From Chitinophaga solisilvae (GTDB lineage Bacteria > Bacteroidota > Bacteroidia > Chitinophagales > Chitinophagaceae): 64,000 nucleotides of DNA. Below are positions 26,287 through 35,731 of the stretch, in pieces. The stretch is taken from positions 62,001 through 126,000 of the forward strand of contig NZ_JAABOK010000007.1 of assembly GCF_009928525.1 (NCBI RefSeq), in the 5' to 3' direction. A program made the position numbers and the translations under genes. Every line of letters begins with the position of its first letter. Position 1 is the stretch's first letter. The notes below the pieces were generated by a model. That model ran no database searches, was not told where the DNA came from, and saw only the letters and a program-made list of their open reading frames with translations.

Positions 26287-26808
26287 TTATTTGGCCCTGT
26301 AATCTTCTTCCAGGATGGCATACATATAATTATCGAGCCATGTACCGCGTACAGGCAGCACTTTCCGTTTGCTTCCTTCTCTGGCCATACCGCATTTTTC
26401 CAGCACCTTTACAGATCCGATGTTATCCACGGCGCAGCCGGCTTCTACCCGGTGCAGGGATAGTGTATCGAATGCATGTGCCAGCAGCAGCTGTACTGCT
26501 TCTGTAGTAATACCGCGGCCCCAGTGCGCTATATCCAGTTTATACCATATTTCTCCTGAACGGAAACGCGCCGGCTTCAGTATCAGGCCGATCAGGCCTA
26601 CAAAAGTACGTGTATCCTTCTCCGTTATACACCATACCTGCGTATCGCTGGCCCGCATCCACTCTTCTACCAGCTGCTCGGTAACAGCTATGGTAGCCGG
26701 AAGACCCAGCGTATTAAATTCATCCGTTTCCGGAATGCTATGCAGCCGGTGTACATCGGGTATATCACCGGTAGTTAGTTTTCTGAGTACTAATCTTGCT
26801 GATTCCAT
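26287..26808 (-). CDS. GNAT-family N-acetyltransferase
   Basis: 173 aa from ATG 26808 (MESARLVLRKLTTGDIPDVHRL); the open frame runs 51 codons further upstream but that part overlaps the MacB-type gene and is not conserved-looking. Signatures of the RimJ/RimL type are IWYKLDIAHWGRGITTEAVQLL (split over the acetyl-CoA binding motif A) and HRVEAGCAVDNIGSVKVLEKCGM. It acetylates an amine, perhaps a ribosomal protein N-terminus. It lies 18 bp behind the MacB-type gene. Confidence 0.88.
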   Translation of the reverse strand: MESARLVLRKLTTGDIPDVHRLHSIPETDEFNTLGLPATIAVTEQLVEEWMRASDTQVWCITEKDTRTFVGLIGLILKPARFRSGEIWYKLDIAHWGRGITTEAVQLLLAHAFDTLSLHRVEAGCAVDNIGSVKVLEKCGMAREGSKRKVLPVRGTWLDNYMYAILEEDYRAK

Positions 26809-26825
26809 AGTAACAAGATAATAAA

Positions 26826-28046
26826 TTATTCGTATCGCAGCGCTTCTATCGGGTCTAGCCGGGAAGCCTTCTGTGCAGGATAATATCCAAAGAAGACACC
26901 CGTGAAAGCGCATACCATAAAGGATAAAATAATAGATGATTCCGATACCAGCGTTGGCCATCCTAATGTAATTGTAATTACTTTGGCAGAAGAAATACCG
27001 AGCACCACACCAATGAGCCCGCCGGTGATACTGATAATAATTGCTTCTACCAGGAACTGCAGTAATATATCAATTCCCCGCGCTCCTATTGACATGCGCA
27101 GTCCTATTTCACGGGTGCGTTCTGTCACCGACACATACATGATATTCATAATCCCGATGCCTCCTATTACCAGCGATATACCGGCGATAGCGGTTAACAG
27201 GATGGTTAGCAGGCTGCTGGTGGAGCTTAGTGTTTTTATCAGTTCTTCCATGGTTCTCACCTGGAAATTATTTTCATCCGATGGCCGCAGCCGGTGGGTT
27301 TCCCGGAGTATGTCTATGATTTCGTCCGTTGCTTTGGAAGATGCGTCTTCGCTCACCGCTGATGCATAGATGCTCTGAAAATAGATGGTGGCGAGTATGC
27401 GCTTCTGTACCGTTGTATAGGGGCACAGGATAATATCGTCCTGATCCTGCCCGAACGAGCTTTGCCCTTTTGCCGCCAGCGTACCAATTACCTGCAGGGG
27501 AATGGAATTGAATCGGATTACCTTTCCTACAGGGCTTTCCCCGCTGGGGAAGAGGTTGTTGATAACCGTTTGTCCGAGTACACATACCTTGGCAGCCGAG
27601 CCTACATCTGCATCTGAAAAGCTGATGCCATCGGCGATGGTGAGCTTGCGTATATCGAAATAGGACGGCGCCACGCCCTGCAGGCTGGTAGGCCAGTTGA
27701 GCGCACCGTAGATAGCCTGTCCCTTGGTGGAAGCCACCGGCGATACGGCGCTGACATATTCTGCCTGCTGCTGTATGGCTTTTACGTCGGTGATGGTGAG
27801 CGACTGAAAGCTGGCGCCTTCTATTCTTACGCCCCCGGACACATTGCTGCTGGGCAGGATAGTAATCATATTAGACCCCATGCTGCTCAGCTGTGACTGT
27901 ATACTTTGTTTCGATCCCTCTCCGATGGCCACCATGGCTATCACTGCGGCCACCCCGATAATTATGCCGAGCATGGTGAGGAAGGCCCGCAGCTTATTAC
28001 GCTGCAGCGCCCGTAAGGCAATACGTATGAGATTGATGGCGCTCAT
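26826..28046 (-). CDS. MacB-type ABC transporter permease
   Basis: 406 aa permease of a tripartite exporter. One N-terminal helix (AFLTMLGIIIGVAAVIAMVA) precedes a large periplasmic MacB_PCD domain (about residues 45-270), and three C-terminal helices form the FtsX domain with the signature GGIGIMNIMYVSVTERTREIG. Unlike E. coli MacB the ATPase is a separate protein encoded directly upstream. Together with the adaptor and TolC homologue this operon likely expels a peptide or macrolide-like compound; the substrate is not readable. Confidence 0.92.
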   Translation of the reverse strand: MSAINLIRIALRALQRNKLRAFLTMLGIIIGVAAVIAMVAIGEGSKQSIQSQLSSMGSNMITILPSSNVSGGVRIEGASFQSLTITDVKAIQQQAEYVSAVSPVASTKGQAIYGALNWPTSLQGVAPSYFDIRKLTIADGISFSDADVGSAAKVCVLGQTVINNLFPSGESPVGKVIRFNSIPLQVIGTLAAKGQSSFGQDQDDIILCPYTTVQKRILATIYFQSIYASAVSEDASSKATDEIIDILRETHRLRPSDENNFQVRTMEELIKTLSSTSSLLTILLTAIAGISLVIGGIGIMNIMYVSVTERTREIGLRMSIGARGIDILLQFLVEAIIISITGGLIGVVLGISSAKVITITLGWPTLVSESSIILSFMVCAFTGVFFGYYPAQKASRLDPIEALRYE

Positions 28047-28047
28047 A

Positions 28048-28797
28048 TCAGTAATCTTCTGCCAGCGGCAGAGAAGCCAGTGCTTCCCGGGCCGATCTTA
28101 CATTTTCGTTGATACTGTCTTTCACTACTTTCCCATCACGCAGCATCACGGTTCTGCTGCTGAAGGCGGCGATATCAGGCTCATGTGTTACAAACACGAT
28201 GGTCTTGCCTTCCTGCTGGTTCAGGTCCTGCATCAGCGCCATGATTTCGTAGGAGGTGCGCGTGTCGAGGTTACCGGTAGCTTCATCTGCCAGTATCATG
28301 ACGGGCTGATTTACCAGCGCCCGTGCAATGGCCACCCGTTGCTGCTGCCCACCGGAAAGCTGGCTGGGCGTATGATCCAGCCTGTCTGCCAGCCTCACCG
28401 CTTCCAGGGCTTTAATCGCCTTCTCCTTACGTTCATGCGCCGTTAAGGCAGGGTTATAAAACAGGGGCAGCTCTACATTTTCCAGTGCGGAAGTGCGCGG
28501 CAGCAGGTTATATGCCTGGAATACGAAACCTATTTTGCGGTTACGCAGCCGTGCCAGCTCATTGCGGGATAGTCCCCTTACATCCACCCCGTCGAGCAGG
28601 TAAGTACCGTCCGTAGGCTTGTCCAGGCATCCCAGCATATTCAGCAGGGTTGTTTTGCCCGATCCGCTGCTGCCCATGATGGTCACAAATTCTCCGGCAT
28701 GTACGTCGAAGGTGATACCTTTCAGGGCACGTACTATTTCTGTGCCCATGACAAACTCACGCCTGATCTGCTGCAGTTCTAAAATTTTGTTGTTCAT
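28048..28797 (-). CDS. MacB/LolD-type ABC transporter ATPase
   Basis: 249 aa. Walker A GSSGSGKTTLLN (about residue 41), Q-loop, signature LSGGQQQRVAIARAL, Walker B VMILADEATGNLD and the switch His in VTHEP are all intact. One base separates it from the permease gene, and its start overlaps the stop of the adaptor gene by 4 bp (ATGA), so translation is likely coupled. Confidence 0.95.
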   Translation of the reverse strand: MNNKILELQQIRREFVMGTEIVRALKGITFDVHAGEFVTIMGSSGSGKTTLLNMLGCLDKPTDGTYLLDGVDVRGLSRNELARLRNRKIGFVFQAYNLLPRTSALENVELPLFYNPALTAHERKEKAIKALEAVRLADRLDHTPSQLSGGQQQRVAIARALVNQPVMILADEATGNLDTRTSYEIMALMQDLNQQEGKTIVFVTHEPDIAAFSSRTVMLRDGKVVKDSINENVRSAREALASLPLAEDY

Positions 28798-30020
28798 CGT
28801 CTGCGCCCTCCTCCCATTTTTGGTAAAAAAGGACTTCTGCTGCCGGCAGCCGCAGCGGGGCCGCTGCTACCGTTGACAGACAGCACCACAATATCTGCCG
28901 GCTCCAGTCCTGTCAGTACTTCGATATGTGTATTATCATTCAACCCTGTTCGTATATGCTTCTGCGTGAGTGTATCGCCGCGGAGCAGCCATACCCAGTT
29001 GGAAGAGCCTATTCTCTCCTGGCTTCTGAAAGGCGCAGTGGTATCCCGTTTGGCGCCCTTATCCTTTCTTACGGAATACTGAATGACATATTTCTTCAGC
29101 AACACCGAGTCCGGCCGGAACTTCAGCGCTTTTACAGGTAACAGCAGCACACTGTCTTTTTCAGCGGTATAAATGGTGACATTGGCGGTCATACCGGGCT
29201 TCAGTTTCCGGTTCTCATTAGGTGCATTGATGATGGTATTGTAGGTGACTACGTTCGATGAAACGCTGGGCTGCAGCCTTATTTCCTGCACGCGTCCGGA
29301 GAACACATCATCCAGGTATGCATCTACGGTAAAGGTTACACGCTGTGAATCCTTTACATTACCGATGTCTGCCTCATCAACTTTTGATTCCACCTGCATC
29401 TTGGTAATATCTTTCGCAATCACAAACAGGGTAGGCGTATTGAAGCTGGCTGCCACTGTCTGCCCTACGCTTACATTCCTGTTGAGCACCACCCCGTTGA
29501 TAGGAGAAGTAATTTCGGTAAAAGAGAAATTTTTAAGTGCTGACTGCAGCTGTGCGTTCACGCTGGCGACGTTGGCTCTTGCCTGTCCGATCTGATTGGT
29601 AGCCAGGTCGTAGTCCGCCTTGCTGATAGCGCCGGTCTTATAAAGCAGTTCCTGCCGGTGATAATTATTTTCCTGATATGCCAGGTTGCTCTGCGCCACC
29701 TGCAGGTTAGCCCTGAACTGGTCTACCTGTGCCTGAAAGAGCGCTTTATCCAGTTCCGCCAGCAGCTGATCTTTCTTAACCTGACTATTGAAATCCACAT
29801 ACAGGTATTTAATGGTACCGGATACCTGTGTACCAACGGCTACGGTGTCTACAGGCTGAATAGTGCCGGTAGCGGTAACGCTGGTAGCAATATGACCATA
29901 GGCCGGCTGCACGGTTTCAAACGATACCGGTACATCTTTCTTCCTGATAAAAAAATACCAGATCATCAGTAATGCCAACAATATCAGCAGAACGATCAAA
30001 ATGCCTTTATACTTTCTCAT
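28794..30020 (-). CDS. MacA-type periplasmic adaptor
   Basis: 408 aa HlyD/MacA-family protein. A single N-terminal helix (ILIVLLILLALLMIWYFF) anchors it in the inner membrane. It has the lipoyl halves (VGTQVSGTIKYLYVDFNSQV and ITSPINGVVLNRNVSVGQ), a long helical hairpin between (about residues 105-165), then beta-barrel and membrane-proximal domains. The C-terminus is rich in Gly and Arg. Second gene of the tolC-macA-macB operon. Confidence 0.93.
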   Translation of the reverse strand: MRKYKGILIVLLILLALLMIWYFFIRKKDVPVSFETVQPAYGHIATSVTATGTIQPVDTVAVGTQVSGTIKYLYVDFNSQVKKDQLLAELDKALFQAQVDQFRANLQVAQSNLAYQENNYHRQELLYKTGAISKADYDLATNQIGQARANVASVNAQLQSALKNFSFTEITSPINGVVLNRNVSVGQTVAASFNTPTLFVIAKDITKMQVESKVDEADIGNVKDSQRVTFTVDAYLDDVFSGRVQEIRLQPSVSSNVVTYNTIINAPNENRKLKPGMTANVTIYTAEKDSVLLLPVKALKFRPDSVLLKKYVIQYSVRKDKGAKRDTTAPFRSQERIGSSNWVWLLRGDTLTQKHIRTGLNDNTHIEVLTGLEPADIVVLSVNGSSGPAAAAGSRSPFLPKMGGGRRR

Positions 30021-30032
30021 ACTTCATTGCAT

Positions 30033-31379
30033 TTATAGTTTTACAGGTACGCCCCTGTAAAAGTCATATATCCGTACAGTCAACGCTGCATTGTATTTCG
30101 ACTGTATATAAGATTGAAATGCCTGTATGTATAAATTTTTCTGTTGCAGGAAATCCACCATATTGGCTACGCCTACCCTGAGTTGTTCTGTAGCAATACG
30201 ATAGCTCTCCTGGGTGTATTTCAGCTGTTCAACGGCAGCATCATACTGGGCCTGCGCGTTTTGTACGCTGATATAAGCCTGCTCTACTGTTTGCGCCAGG
30301 CTGGTTCTGGTATCCTTCAGCGCCAGCGTTGACTGCGCTACTGCGATCCTGGATTTTTCTTCATTTGTTTTATTGACTCTTCTCGTAAAAATCGGGACAG
30401 ACAAGGAGAGACCTATCTGCTGATAAAAATTATTATCCAGCTGTTTGAAGTAGCTATAGGCAGGGTCCCGGTTATTGGAGGTACCCAATGCACCTGTAGC
30501 TGAAAGGGTGGGCAGGTAGGCAGCCCGGGCTTTCGCGAGGTTCAGGCGTGCGATCTCTATTCCCAGCTCTCCGCTTTTAATTTCAGGCCGGGTAGCAAAA
30601 GCTGTATCCTGTGCGGCTTGCAGCGATACTATCTCTTCATTCGCGATAATAGTATCCGGCTCATTAATATTAAAATCGTAGGCAGAAGGCAGCTGTAGCA
30701 ACTGTTTGAGAACCAGTTTATTCTGCCGGTGCTGATTTTCCGCAGTCACCAATGTATAGCGGTCATTCGCCAGCTGCGCCTGTAGTGCTGCCAGGTCTTT
30801 CAGGGCAATACTGCCTACATCAAACCGCTGCTGCGCCTGTTGCACCTGCGCAGCTGAGGTAGTCACCACATCATTTACATAAATAATATTTTCCTTTGCC
30901 AGCAAAATATTAAGAAAAGCCTGTGTAATCAGCACGGTGACATCATTCACCTGCTGCGCGATGTTCAGTCCTGCCACCTGCAGGGAAAGATTTTTCTGTC
31001 TTATATCATAGTTGATGGTATTGCCCTGGAAGATGACAACCGAAGAGTTAACCGAATAATTTCCTGCGGTATTAATTTCGTAAGATGATCCACCGGAGCC
31101 GCTGAGCACCTTTCCTCCGGTGAGCGATTGAGAGGCAGACCCTGTAAGATTGGGCATCCTGGCTGCTTTCGAGAGCAGCAGATCCTGCTCGCTACTCATT
31201 CTGTTCAGGCGCAAACTGTTAATCTGAATATTATTCTTCAGCGCATAATCAAAACAGTCCTGCAACGTCCATTTACCGGGCAGGTCAGTTACAGCTGTAT
31301 CCTGCGCCTGTAGCAGCGCAGATGCACTCAACAACAGCATCAGCGGTGATACATTAACAAGCCATCGGAACCACATCAT
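30033..31379 (-). CDS. TolC-family outer-membrane channel
   Basis: 448 aa outer-membrane efflux protein, first gene of the MacAB-type operon. Signal peptide up to LLQAQD, then the OEP repeats beginning WTLQDCFDYALKNNIQINS and again RVGVANMVDFLQQKNLYIQ near the C-terminus. Two adjacent ATGs (31379 and 31376) are possible starts. Thirteen bases separate it from the adaptor gene. Confidence 0.92.
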   Translation of the reverse strand: MMWFRWLVNVSPLMLLLSASALLQAQDTAVTDLPGKWTLQDCFDYALKNNIQINSLRLNRMSSEQDLLLSKAARMPNLTGSASQSLTGGKVLSGSGGSSYEINTAGNYSVNSSVVIFQGNTINYDIRQKNLSLQVAGLNIAQQVNDVTVLITQAFLNILLAKENIIYVNDVVTTSAAQVQQAQQRFDVGSIALKDLAALQAQLANDRYTLVTAENQHRQNKLVLKQLLQLPSAYDFNINEPDTIIANEEIVSLQAAQDTAFATRPEIKSGELGIEIARLNLAKARAAYLPTLSATGALGTSNNRDPAYSYFKQLDNNFYQQIGLSLSVPIFTRRVNKTNEEKSRIAVAQSTLALKDTRTSLAQTVEQAYISVQNAQAQYDAAVEQLKYTQESYRIATEQLRVGVANMVDFLQQKNLYIQAFQSYIQSKYNAALTVRIYDFYRGVPVKL

Positions 31380-31451
31380 CGTTTGTACATTGATGTTAGT
31401 AAAAGCTACCGGTAGGAATGAGGGGTTAAATAGTAATACAATTTAAATAAA

Positions 31452-31597
31452 AATTACGAATTACGAATTGCGAATTACGAATGTAGAAGCGAAGAGCTAA
31501 ACGAAGATTAAAAGCGATGCCTTAATAGTTATCCCTTTTAATCTTCGTTTAGCTCTTCGCTTCTACATTCGTAATTCGCAATTCGTAATTCGTAATT
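31452..31597. repeat. Heptad-arm hairpin, copy 5 (perfect 63-bp arms)
   Basis: Perfect inverted repeat: left arm 31452-31514, right arm 31535-31597, loop 20 nt. Four heptads (AATTACG twice, AATTGCG, AATTACG), AATG, then TAGAAGCGAAGAGCTAAACG and AAGATTAAAAG. It fills the gap between the TolC gene and DUF983, ending 3 bp from the DUF983 stop. Confidence 0.97.
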
Positions 31598-31600
31598 ATA

Positions 31601-32062
31601 CTAAATCGCGTTCTTAAACGTAGCATTCACCCTCCCTGTCCCTTGCGGTGGCCCCTGGAACCAGTCTGCATCGTATCTGACAAAGAATGCCATCCATATG
31701 GTTCTGGACCAGCGCATCAGCAATGGCTGCATAACGAGCAGGAGAAGTGCGTTGAAGCCCAGCCACCAGAACAGGCGGTTATCGTAGATAGAGAAGCCGA
31801 TAAAGAGCCACCATGCAATAAGGCTGGCTACACAAACGGCTACAGACAGCGCGTAGCTTACATATCCGGTGCCGTAGTAGAAGCCTACTTCTACTTCTAC
31901 CTGCTGGCCGCATACGGGGCAGTTGTCCGGCATTTTCAGACAGTTTTTGAGGTCGTATGGATTTTTATACAGGAAAATATTACCGCGTCTGCAACGGGCA
32001 CACTTGTTACCTAACAGACTTTTTATCAGGTTTGGTTTTACATGATTTTTATCTGCACACAT
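31601..32062 (-). CDS. DUF983 family membrane protein
   Basis: 153 aa. N-terminal zinc-ribbon-like cysteines (CARCRRGNIF and CPVCGQ, about residues 21-50) followed by two to three membrane helices (about 62-88 and 96-115). This is the DUF983 layout. Members often lie near respiratory genes, but none is adjacent here and the function is unknown. Confidence 0.88.
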   Translation of the reverse strand: MCADKNHVKPNLIKSLLGNKCARCRRGNIFLYKNPYDLKNCLKMPDNCPVCGQQVEVEVGFYYGTGYVSYALSVAVCVASLIAWWLFIGFSIYDNRLFWWLGFNALLLLVMQPLLMRWSRTIWMAFFVRYDADWFQGPPQGTGRVNATFKNAI

Positions 32063-32080
32063 ATAATGAAGCTTTTAATC

Positions 32081-32959
32081 TCAGGAAATATTTTTTCGGA
32101 ATTCTTCTGGTGTTACCCCTGCGTACTTCTTAAAGAATTTGGTGAAGTACGAGTTGTCTGCAAAGCTGAGCTGATAGGCAATAGCCGAGATACTCATATC
32201 CGCATTGATCAGCAGCCGCTTTGCTTCCAGGAGTATACGGTCCCGGATGATTTCTCCGGCCGATTTCCCCAGCATATCCCGGCAGAAAGCGTTGAGATAA
32301 TTCGGTGTAACATATAGTAATGCTGCATAGTCTTTCGGCAGGCGCAACTGCATATAGTGCTGTTCCACCAGCTTCCGGAAATTCCGCAGTAATACATAGC
32401 TGTGGGGCGGATTCTGACGGGTTTTACCTTTACTGGCAACACGGCTTACCTGGATAAACATTTCCAGCATCAGCAACCGCATCATGTCGTGATTATAGAA
32501 TTCTGCGCTCCGCTGTTCTTCCAGCATCTTCTCAAACAGGGCAACGATTGCCGCAATTCCCTGTCTGGGAAGCTGCACCACTCCTTCCGTACTGACGCCA
32601 CTGAAAAAAGGGAAGCGCTCCACATATTCCGCATCCTGCAGAAAAGCCGTAAAAAACCCTGCAGACACATTCACCACATATCCTTCCGTTTTTCCTTCAA
32701 AAAACCAGCTGTGTACCTGTCCTGGTATCATAAAGTACAGCTGTCCTGCTTTCACCGGAAAACGTTCAAAGTCAATGGTATGGCTTCCTGCTCCACCGGT
32801 AAAAAACGCCAGGTGATAAAAGGAGTGGCGGTGCGGAAACCGGATATCCGGGTGCGCAGCCAGGTAATCGCTGAACCTTGCCACCAGAATATCTTCTGAT
32901 GCCGGCTTCTCCATCGCCAGTGAACATATATCGTATGTAGGAATATGCGCTTTTGACAT
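32081..32959 (-). CDS. AraC-family transcriptional regulator
   Basis: 292 aa. N-terminal cupin domain with HRHSFYHLAFFTGGAGSHTID (about residues 42-62) and IPGQVHSWFFEG; C-terminal HTH pair (LPKDYAALLYVTPNYLNAFCR and ISAIAYQLSFADNSYFTKFFKK) ending GVTPEEFRKN. Cupin-AraC regulators of this type respond to small aromatic or sugar ligands. 18 bp separate it from DUF983 on the same strand. No linked target gene is obvious. Confidence 0.9.
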   Translation of the reverse strand: MSKAHIPTYDICSLAMEKPASEDILVARFSDYLAAHPDIRFPHRHSFYHLAFFTGGAGSHTIDFERFPVKAGQLYFMIPGQVHSWFFEGKTEGYVVNVSAGFFTAFLQDAEYVERFPFFSGVSTEGVVQLPRQGIAAIVALFEKMLEEQRSAEFYNHDMMRLLMLEMFIQVSRVASKGKTRQNPPHSYVLLRNFRKLVEQHYMQLRLPKDYAALLYVTPNYLNAFCRDMLGKSAGEIIRDRILLEAKRLLINADMSISAIAYQLSFADNSYFTKFFKKYAGVTPEEFRKNIS

Positions 32960-33061
32960 GATACCTCAAAGGTACAACGTAATAAAGAAGCGCGATTGTG
33001 GAATATGGGGTAAGAATGGTGTTTTTTACTTATTATGTTTTTTTATGCTGGTTGATTTAAT

Positions 33062-33209
33062 TAATTACGAATTACGAATTGCGAATTACGAATGTAGAAG
33101 CGAAGATAAAAGCGGAGACTAAATGAGATTGACAATAGTTTATCTCCTTTAATCTCCGCTTTTATCTTCGCTTCTACATTCGTAATTCGCAATTCGTAAT
33201 TCGTAATTA
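33062..33209. repeat. Heptad-arm hairpin, copy 6 (perfect 57-bp arms)
   Basis: Left arm 33062-33118 and right arm 33153-33209 match perfectly; 11 more inner bases pair with two mismatches, leaving a 12-nt loop. Heptads as in copy 5, then TAGAAGCGAAGATAAAAGCG. Lies between the AraC gene start and the 3' end of the S9 peptidase gene, 29 bp behind its stop. Confidence 0.97.
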
Positions 33210-33238
33210 TTCAAAGGGGAACTACAATTCCTCCCCTC

Positions 33239-35635
33239 TTATTTAACGTATTTCATCAACCATTGGTCCATTTCCCAGAGCATATGCAGAATACTTTCCT
33301 TAGCGGCATAGCCATGGCTTTCCTGCGGGAGGAATACCAGGCGTGCGGTACCGCCGTTGCCTTTGATGGCGTTGTATAATCTTTCGCTCTGAACCGGGAA
33401 GGTGCCGGGGTTATTGTCAGCTTCACCGTGGATGAGCAGTATGGGTGTTTTCAGCTTATCGGCGTAAGAGAAAGGCGACATTTTATAGTATACTTCAGGA
33501 GCCTGCCAGTAGGTACGTTGTTCGTTCTGGAATCCGAAAGGTGTTAAGGTACGGTTATAGGCGCCGCTGCGGGAGATCCCGGCCTTGAAGAGGTTCGTAT
33601 GTGCGAGCAGGTTAGACGTCATAAATGCGCCGTAGGAGTGGCCGCCGACTGCAATATGGTCTTTGTCGCCGACACCCATGGAAGTAATTTTTTCCACGGC
33701 TGCTTCAGCATTCATTACCAGCTGGTCAATGAAGGAATCGTTCGGTTCCTTGTCTCCTTCCCCTACGATAGGCATTTCTGTAGCGTCCATAACGGCGAAG
33801 CCGCGGGTAACCCAGAAGATAGGAGAACCGTAGTTGACACGGGTGAATTTATAGGCGGAGCCGCGCACCTGTGCTGCATCGCTGGCAGATTTGTACTCAC
33901 GCGGGTATGCCCACATCAGTACCGGCAGGCGGCCATCTTTTGCAGGGTCGTAGCCTTTGGGCAGATACAGCATGGCGGTCAGGTCTACGCCGTCTTTACG
34001 CTTGTATTTCAGCAGTTGCTTCTGTACGCCTGTGAGCTGTGGCTGCGGATGCGGGAAGGCAGTCAGCGCCGTCAGTGAATTTTTCTTTTTCAGGTCAGCC
34101 AGGAAGTAGTTGGCAGGTGAGGTTACTGACTCCCGGGAGAGCACTACTACCAGTTTAGCAGGATCTATGACTTCAGACACCTGTTCATAATAGGGAGCCT
34201 GTGAGCGCCACAGGATTTGCTGTTTACCTGTTTTCAGGCTGTAATGCGCCAGGAAGGGGCGGTCGCCTTCCGGTGAAGCACCGGGAGCGGTCATCAGCAG
34301 TTCTTCCGCAGGAGAAACATACAGCACATTGCGGTGATACTGATTTTTAACGGTTACAGGTGTACCCGGATCGTTATAGCGGTCATTTTCAGACAGGTCA
34401 AATACTGTAACGGCATCCTGTCCGGGGCGGGACGGGTTGATGCGGCTGGTTCTCACCTTCTGTGTGGTACTGTTGGCATCTGCTACGAGGGCGAAGGTAT
34501 TGTTACCCCAACGGATAAACGAAAAACGGTCTTTTGTTTTTACCAGTTCAGCGGGCTGGCCGGAGAAAGGAGCGTCCAGCATGTTTACCACATCACGGAA
34601 AGGCACGTCTTTCTTAGGATCGCCGCCATCGAGGGCCTGCACCCAGGTGATGGTGGCCGGCGCGTCGTTGCGCCAGGCGAATTGGCGGGGGAAATTGCTG
34701 GTAGCATCGAAGCCTTTAGGGCGTACTTCATCCAGCGGATTGCTGGCCAGCTTTTTCACGGGCTCGCCATTCATTTTCCAGATGTCAGTTTCTGAAGGGA
34801 AGCGGTTAGCGCCTACCAGGTAAGAGTAAGGGCGGTGAACAGATTTCACCAGCAGGTATTGATTATCCGGAGAAGGAATAACATCTGTGTAGATGGCGGG
34901 CTTACCGACAGGCTGCTCTCCTGCAGCGCTGATGAGCACTGGTTCTGACTGGAAGTAGTAATCAAATAATGTTTCATCGTATGGGTTCTTCAGCATGTCC
35001 TGGTAGGTCATGGAAGGAGCGGCTTTGCCGCTGGTTTGCTGTACGGTAGGTCCTTCCGGAGCAAGCGGTTTTTCCGGAGCCTTTCCGATGCCGGCAGGAA
35101 CGGCCATCACCAGTATACGGTTTTCATCTATCCAGATGAAGGGATCTGCACTGATGGCATTCAGTTTACGGCTGCTGGCCTGACGGGCAACACCGCTGGC
35201 GATGTCGGCTTTCCACAGCGTAATGCTGGTATTGCTGCTAACGGTAAAGCCTATACTCTTTTCTTCAGGCGACCATTTTACGCTGCCGATGCGTGCGTTG
35301 GCAGGCAGGCCGGTCACCACATACTCTCTTTTTCCTTTCACCTCTTTGATACGGATAGCGGTGTAATATGTGCTGCGGCTTGGTCCGAAGTTGGCCGGAT
35401 TGATGCGTTCACCCGCCAGTCTGTATTCAGGCTGGGATAATTCTTCAATAGTGGGATAGCTGGACTTCTCCAGTATCAGCATCACATCTCCTTTGCTGTT
35501 AAAGTCAACTGTTGGCGCGGGTGCAGCCACGGCCAGTTCGAGGATGCTTTGCGGTGGCGTCTGGTATTTGAGCCCCTCCTGTGCATAGGCACGGAAAGCA
35601 ACGAACAGTGATAATGTCAGTATCAATTTTCTCAT
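33239..35635 (-). CDS. S9 family peptidase (glutamyl endopeptidase-like)
   Basis: 798 aa exported serine peptidase. Start chosen at ATG 35635, which begins the signal peptide MRKLILTLSLFVAFRAYAQ; the open frame extends 12 codons further. An N-terminal beta-propeller (about residues 30-530) precedes an alpha/beta hydrolase domain with nucleophile Ser in GGHSYGAFM (about 667), Asp in GEADNN (about 740) and His in ESHGY (about 771). The stretch RSGAYNRTLTPFGFQNEQRT matches what I recall of the plant chloroplast glutamyl endopeptidase branch (S9D). Likely periplasmic peptide digestion. Confidence 0.88.
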   Translation of the reverse strand: MRKLILTLSLFVAFRAYAQEGLKYQTPPQSILELAVAAPAPTVDFNSKGDVMLILEKSSYPTIEELSQPEYRLAGERINPANFGPSRSTYYTAIRIKEVKGKREYVVTGLPANARIGSVKWSPEEKSIGFTVSSNTSITLWKADIASGVARQASSRKLNAISADPFIWIDENRILVMAVPAGIGKAPEKPLAPEGPTVQQTSGKAAPSMTYQDMLKNPYDETLFDYYFQSEPVLISAAGEQPVGKPAIYTDVIPSPDNQYLLVKSVHRPYSYLVGANRFPSETDIWKMNGEPVKKLASNPLDEVRPKGFDATSNFPRQFAWRNDAPATITWVQALDGGDPKKDVPFRDVVNMLDAPFSGQPAELVKTKDRFSFIRWGNNTFALVADANSTTQKVRTSRINPSRPGQDAVTVFDLSENDRYNDPGTPVTVKNQYHRNVLYVSPAEELLMTAPGASPEGDRPFLAHYSLKTGKQQILWRSQAPYYEQVSEVIDPAKLVVVLSRESVTSPANYFLADLKKKNSLTALTAFPHPQPQLTGVQKQLLKYKRKDGVDLTAMLYLPKGYDPAKDGRLPVLMWAYPREYKSASDAAQVRGSAYKFTRVNYGSPIFWVTRGFAVMDATEMPIVGEGDKEPNDSFIDQLVMNAEAAVEKITSMGVGDKDHIAVGGHSYGAFMTSNLLAHTNLFKAGISRSGAYNRTLTPFGFQNEQRTYWQAPEVYYKMSPFSYADKLKTPILLIHGEADNNPGTFPVQSERLYNAIKGNGGTARLVFLPQESHGYAAKESILHMLWEMDQWLMKYVK

Positions 35636-35731
35636 ATGGCAGTAGATTCTCTCAAGAATGAATCTGGCCAAAATAGGGAAAATTCCGGGATTTAGCCGGG
35701 CGGAAGTGGTGAGTGGCAGGGAGGGCTGCGG

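Noticed and set aside
26809..26961. N-terminal extension of the GNAT frame
   Set aside because: Overlaps the MacB-type gene and adds residues unlike the family.
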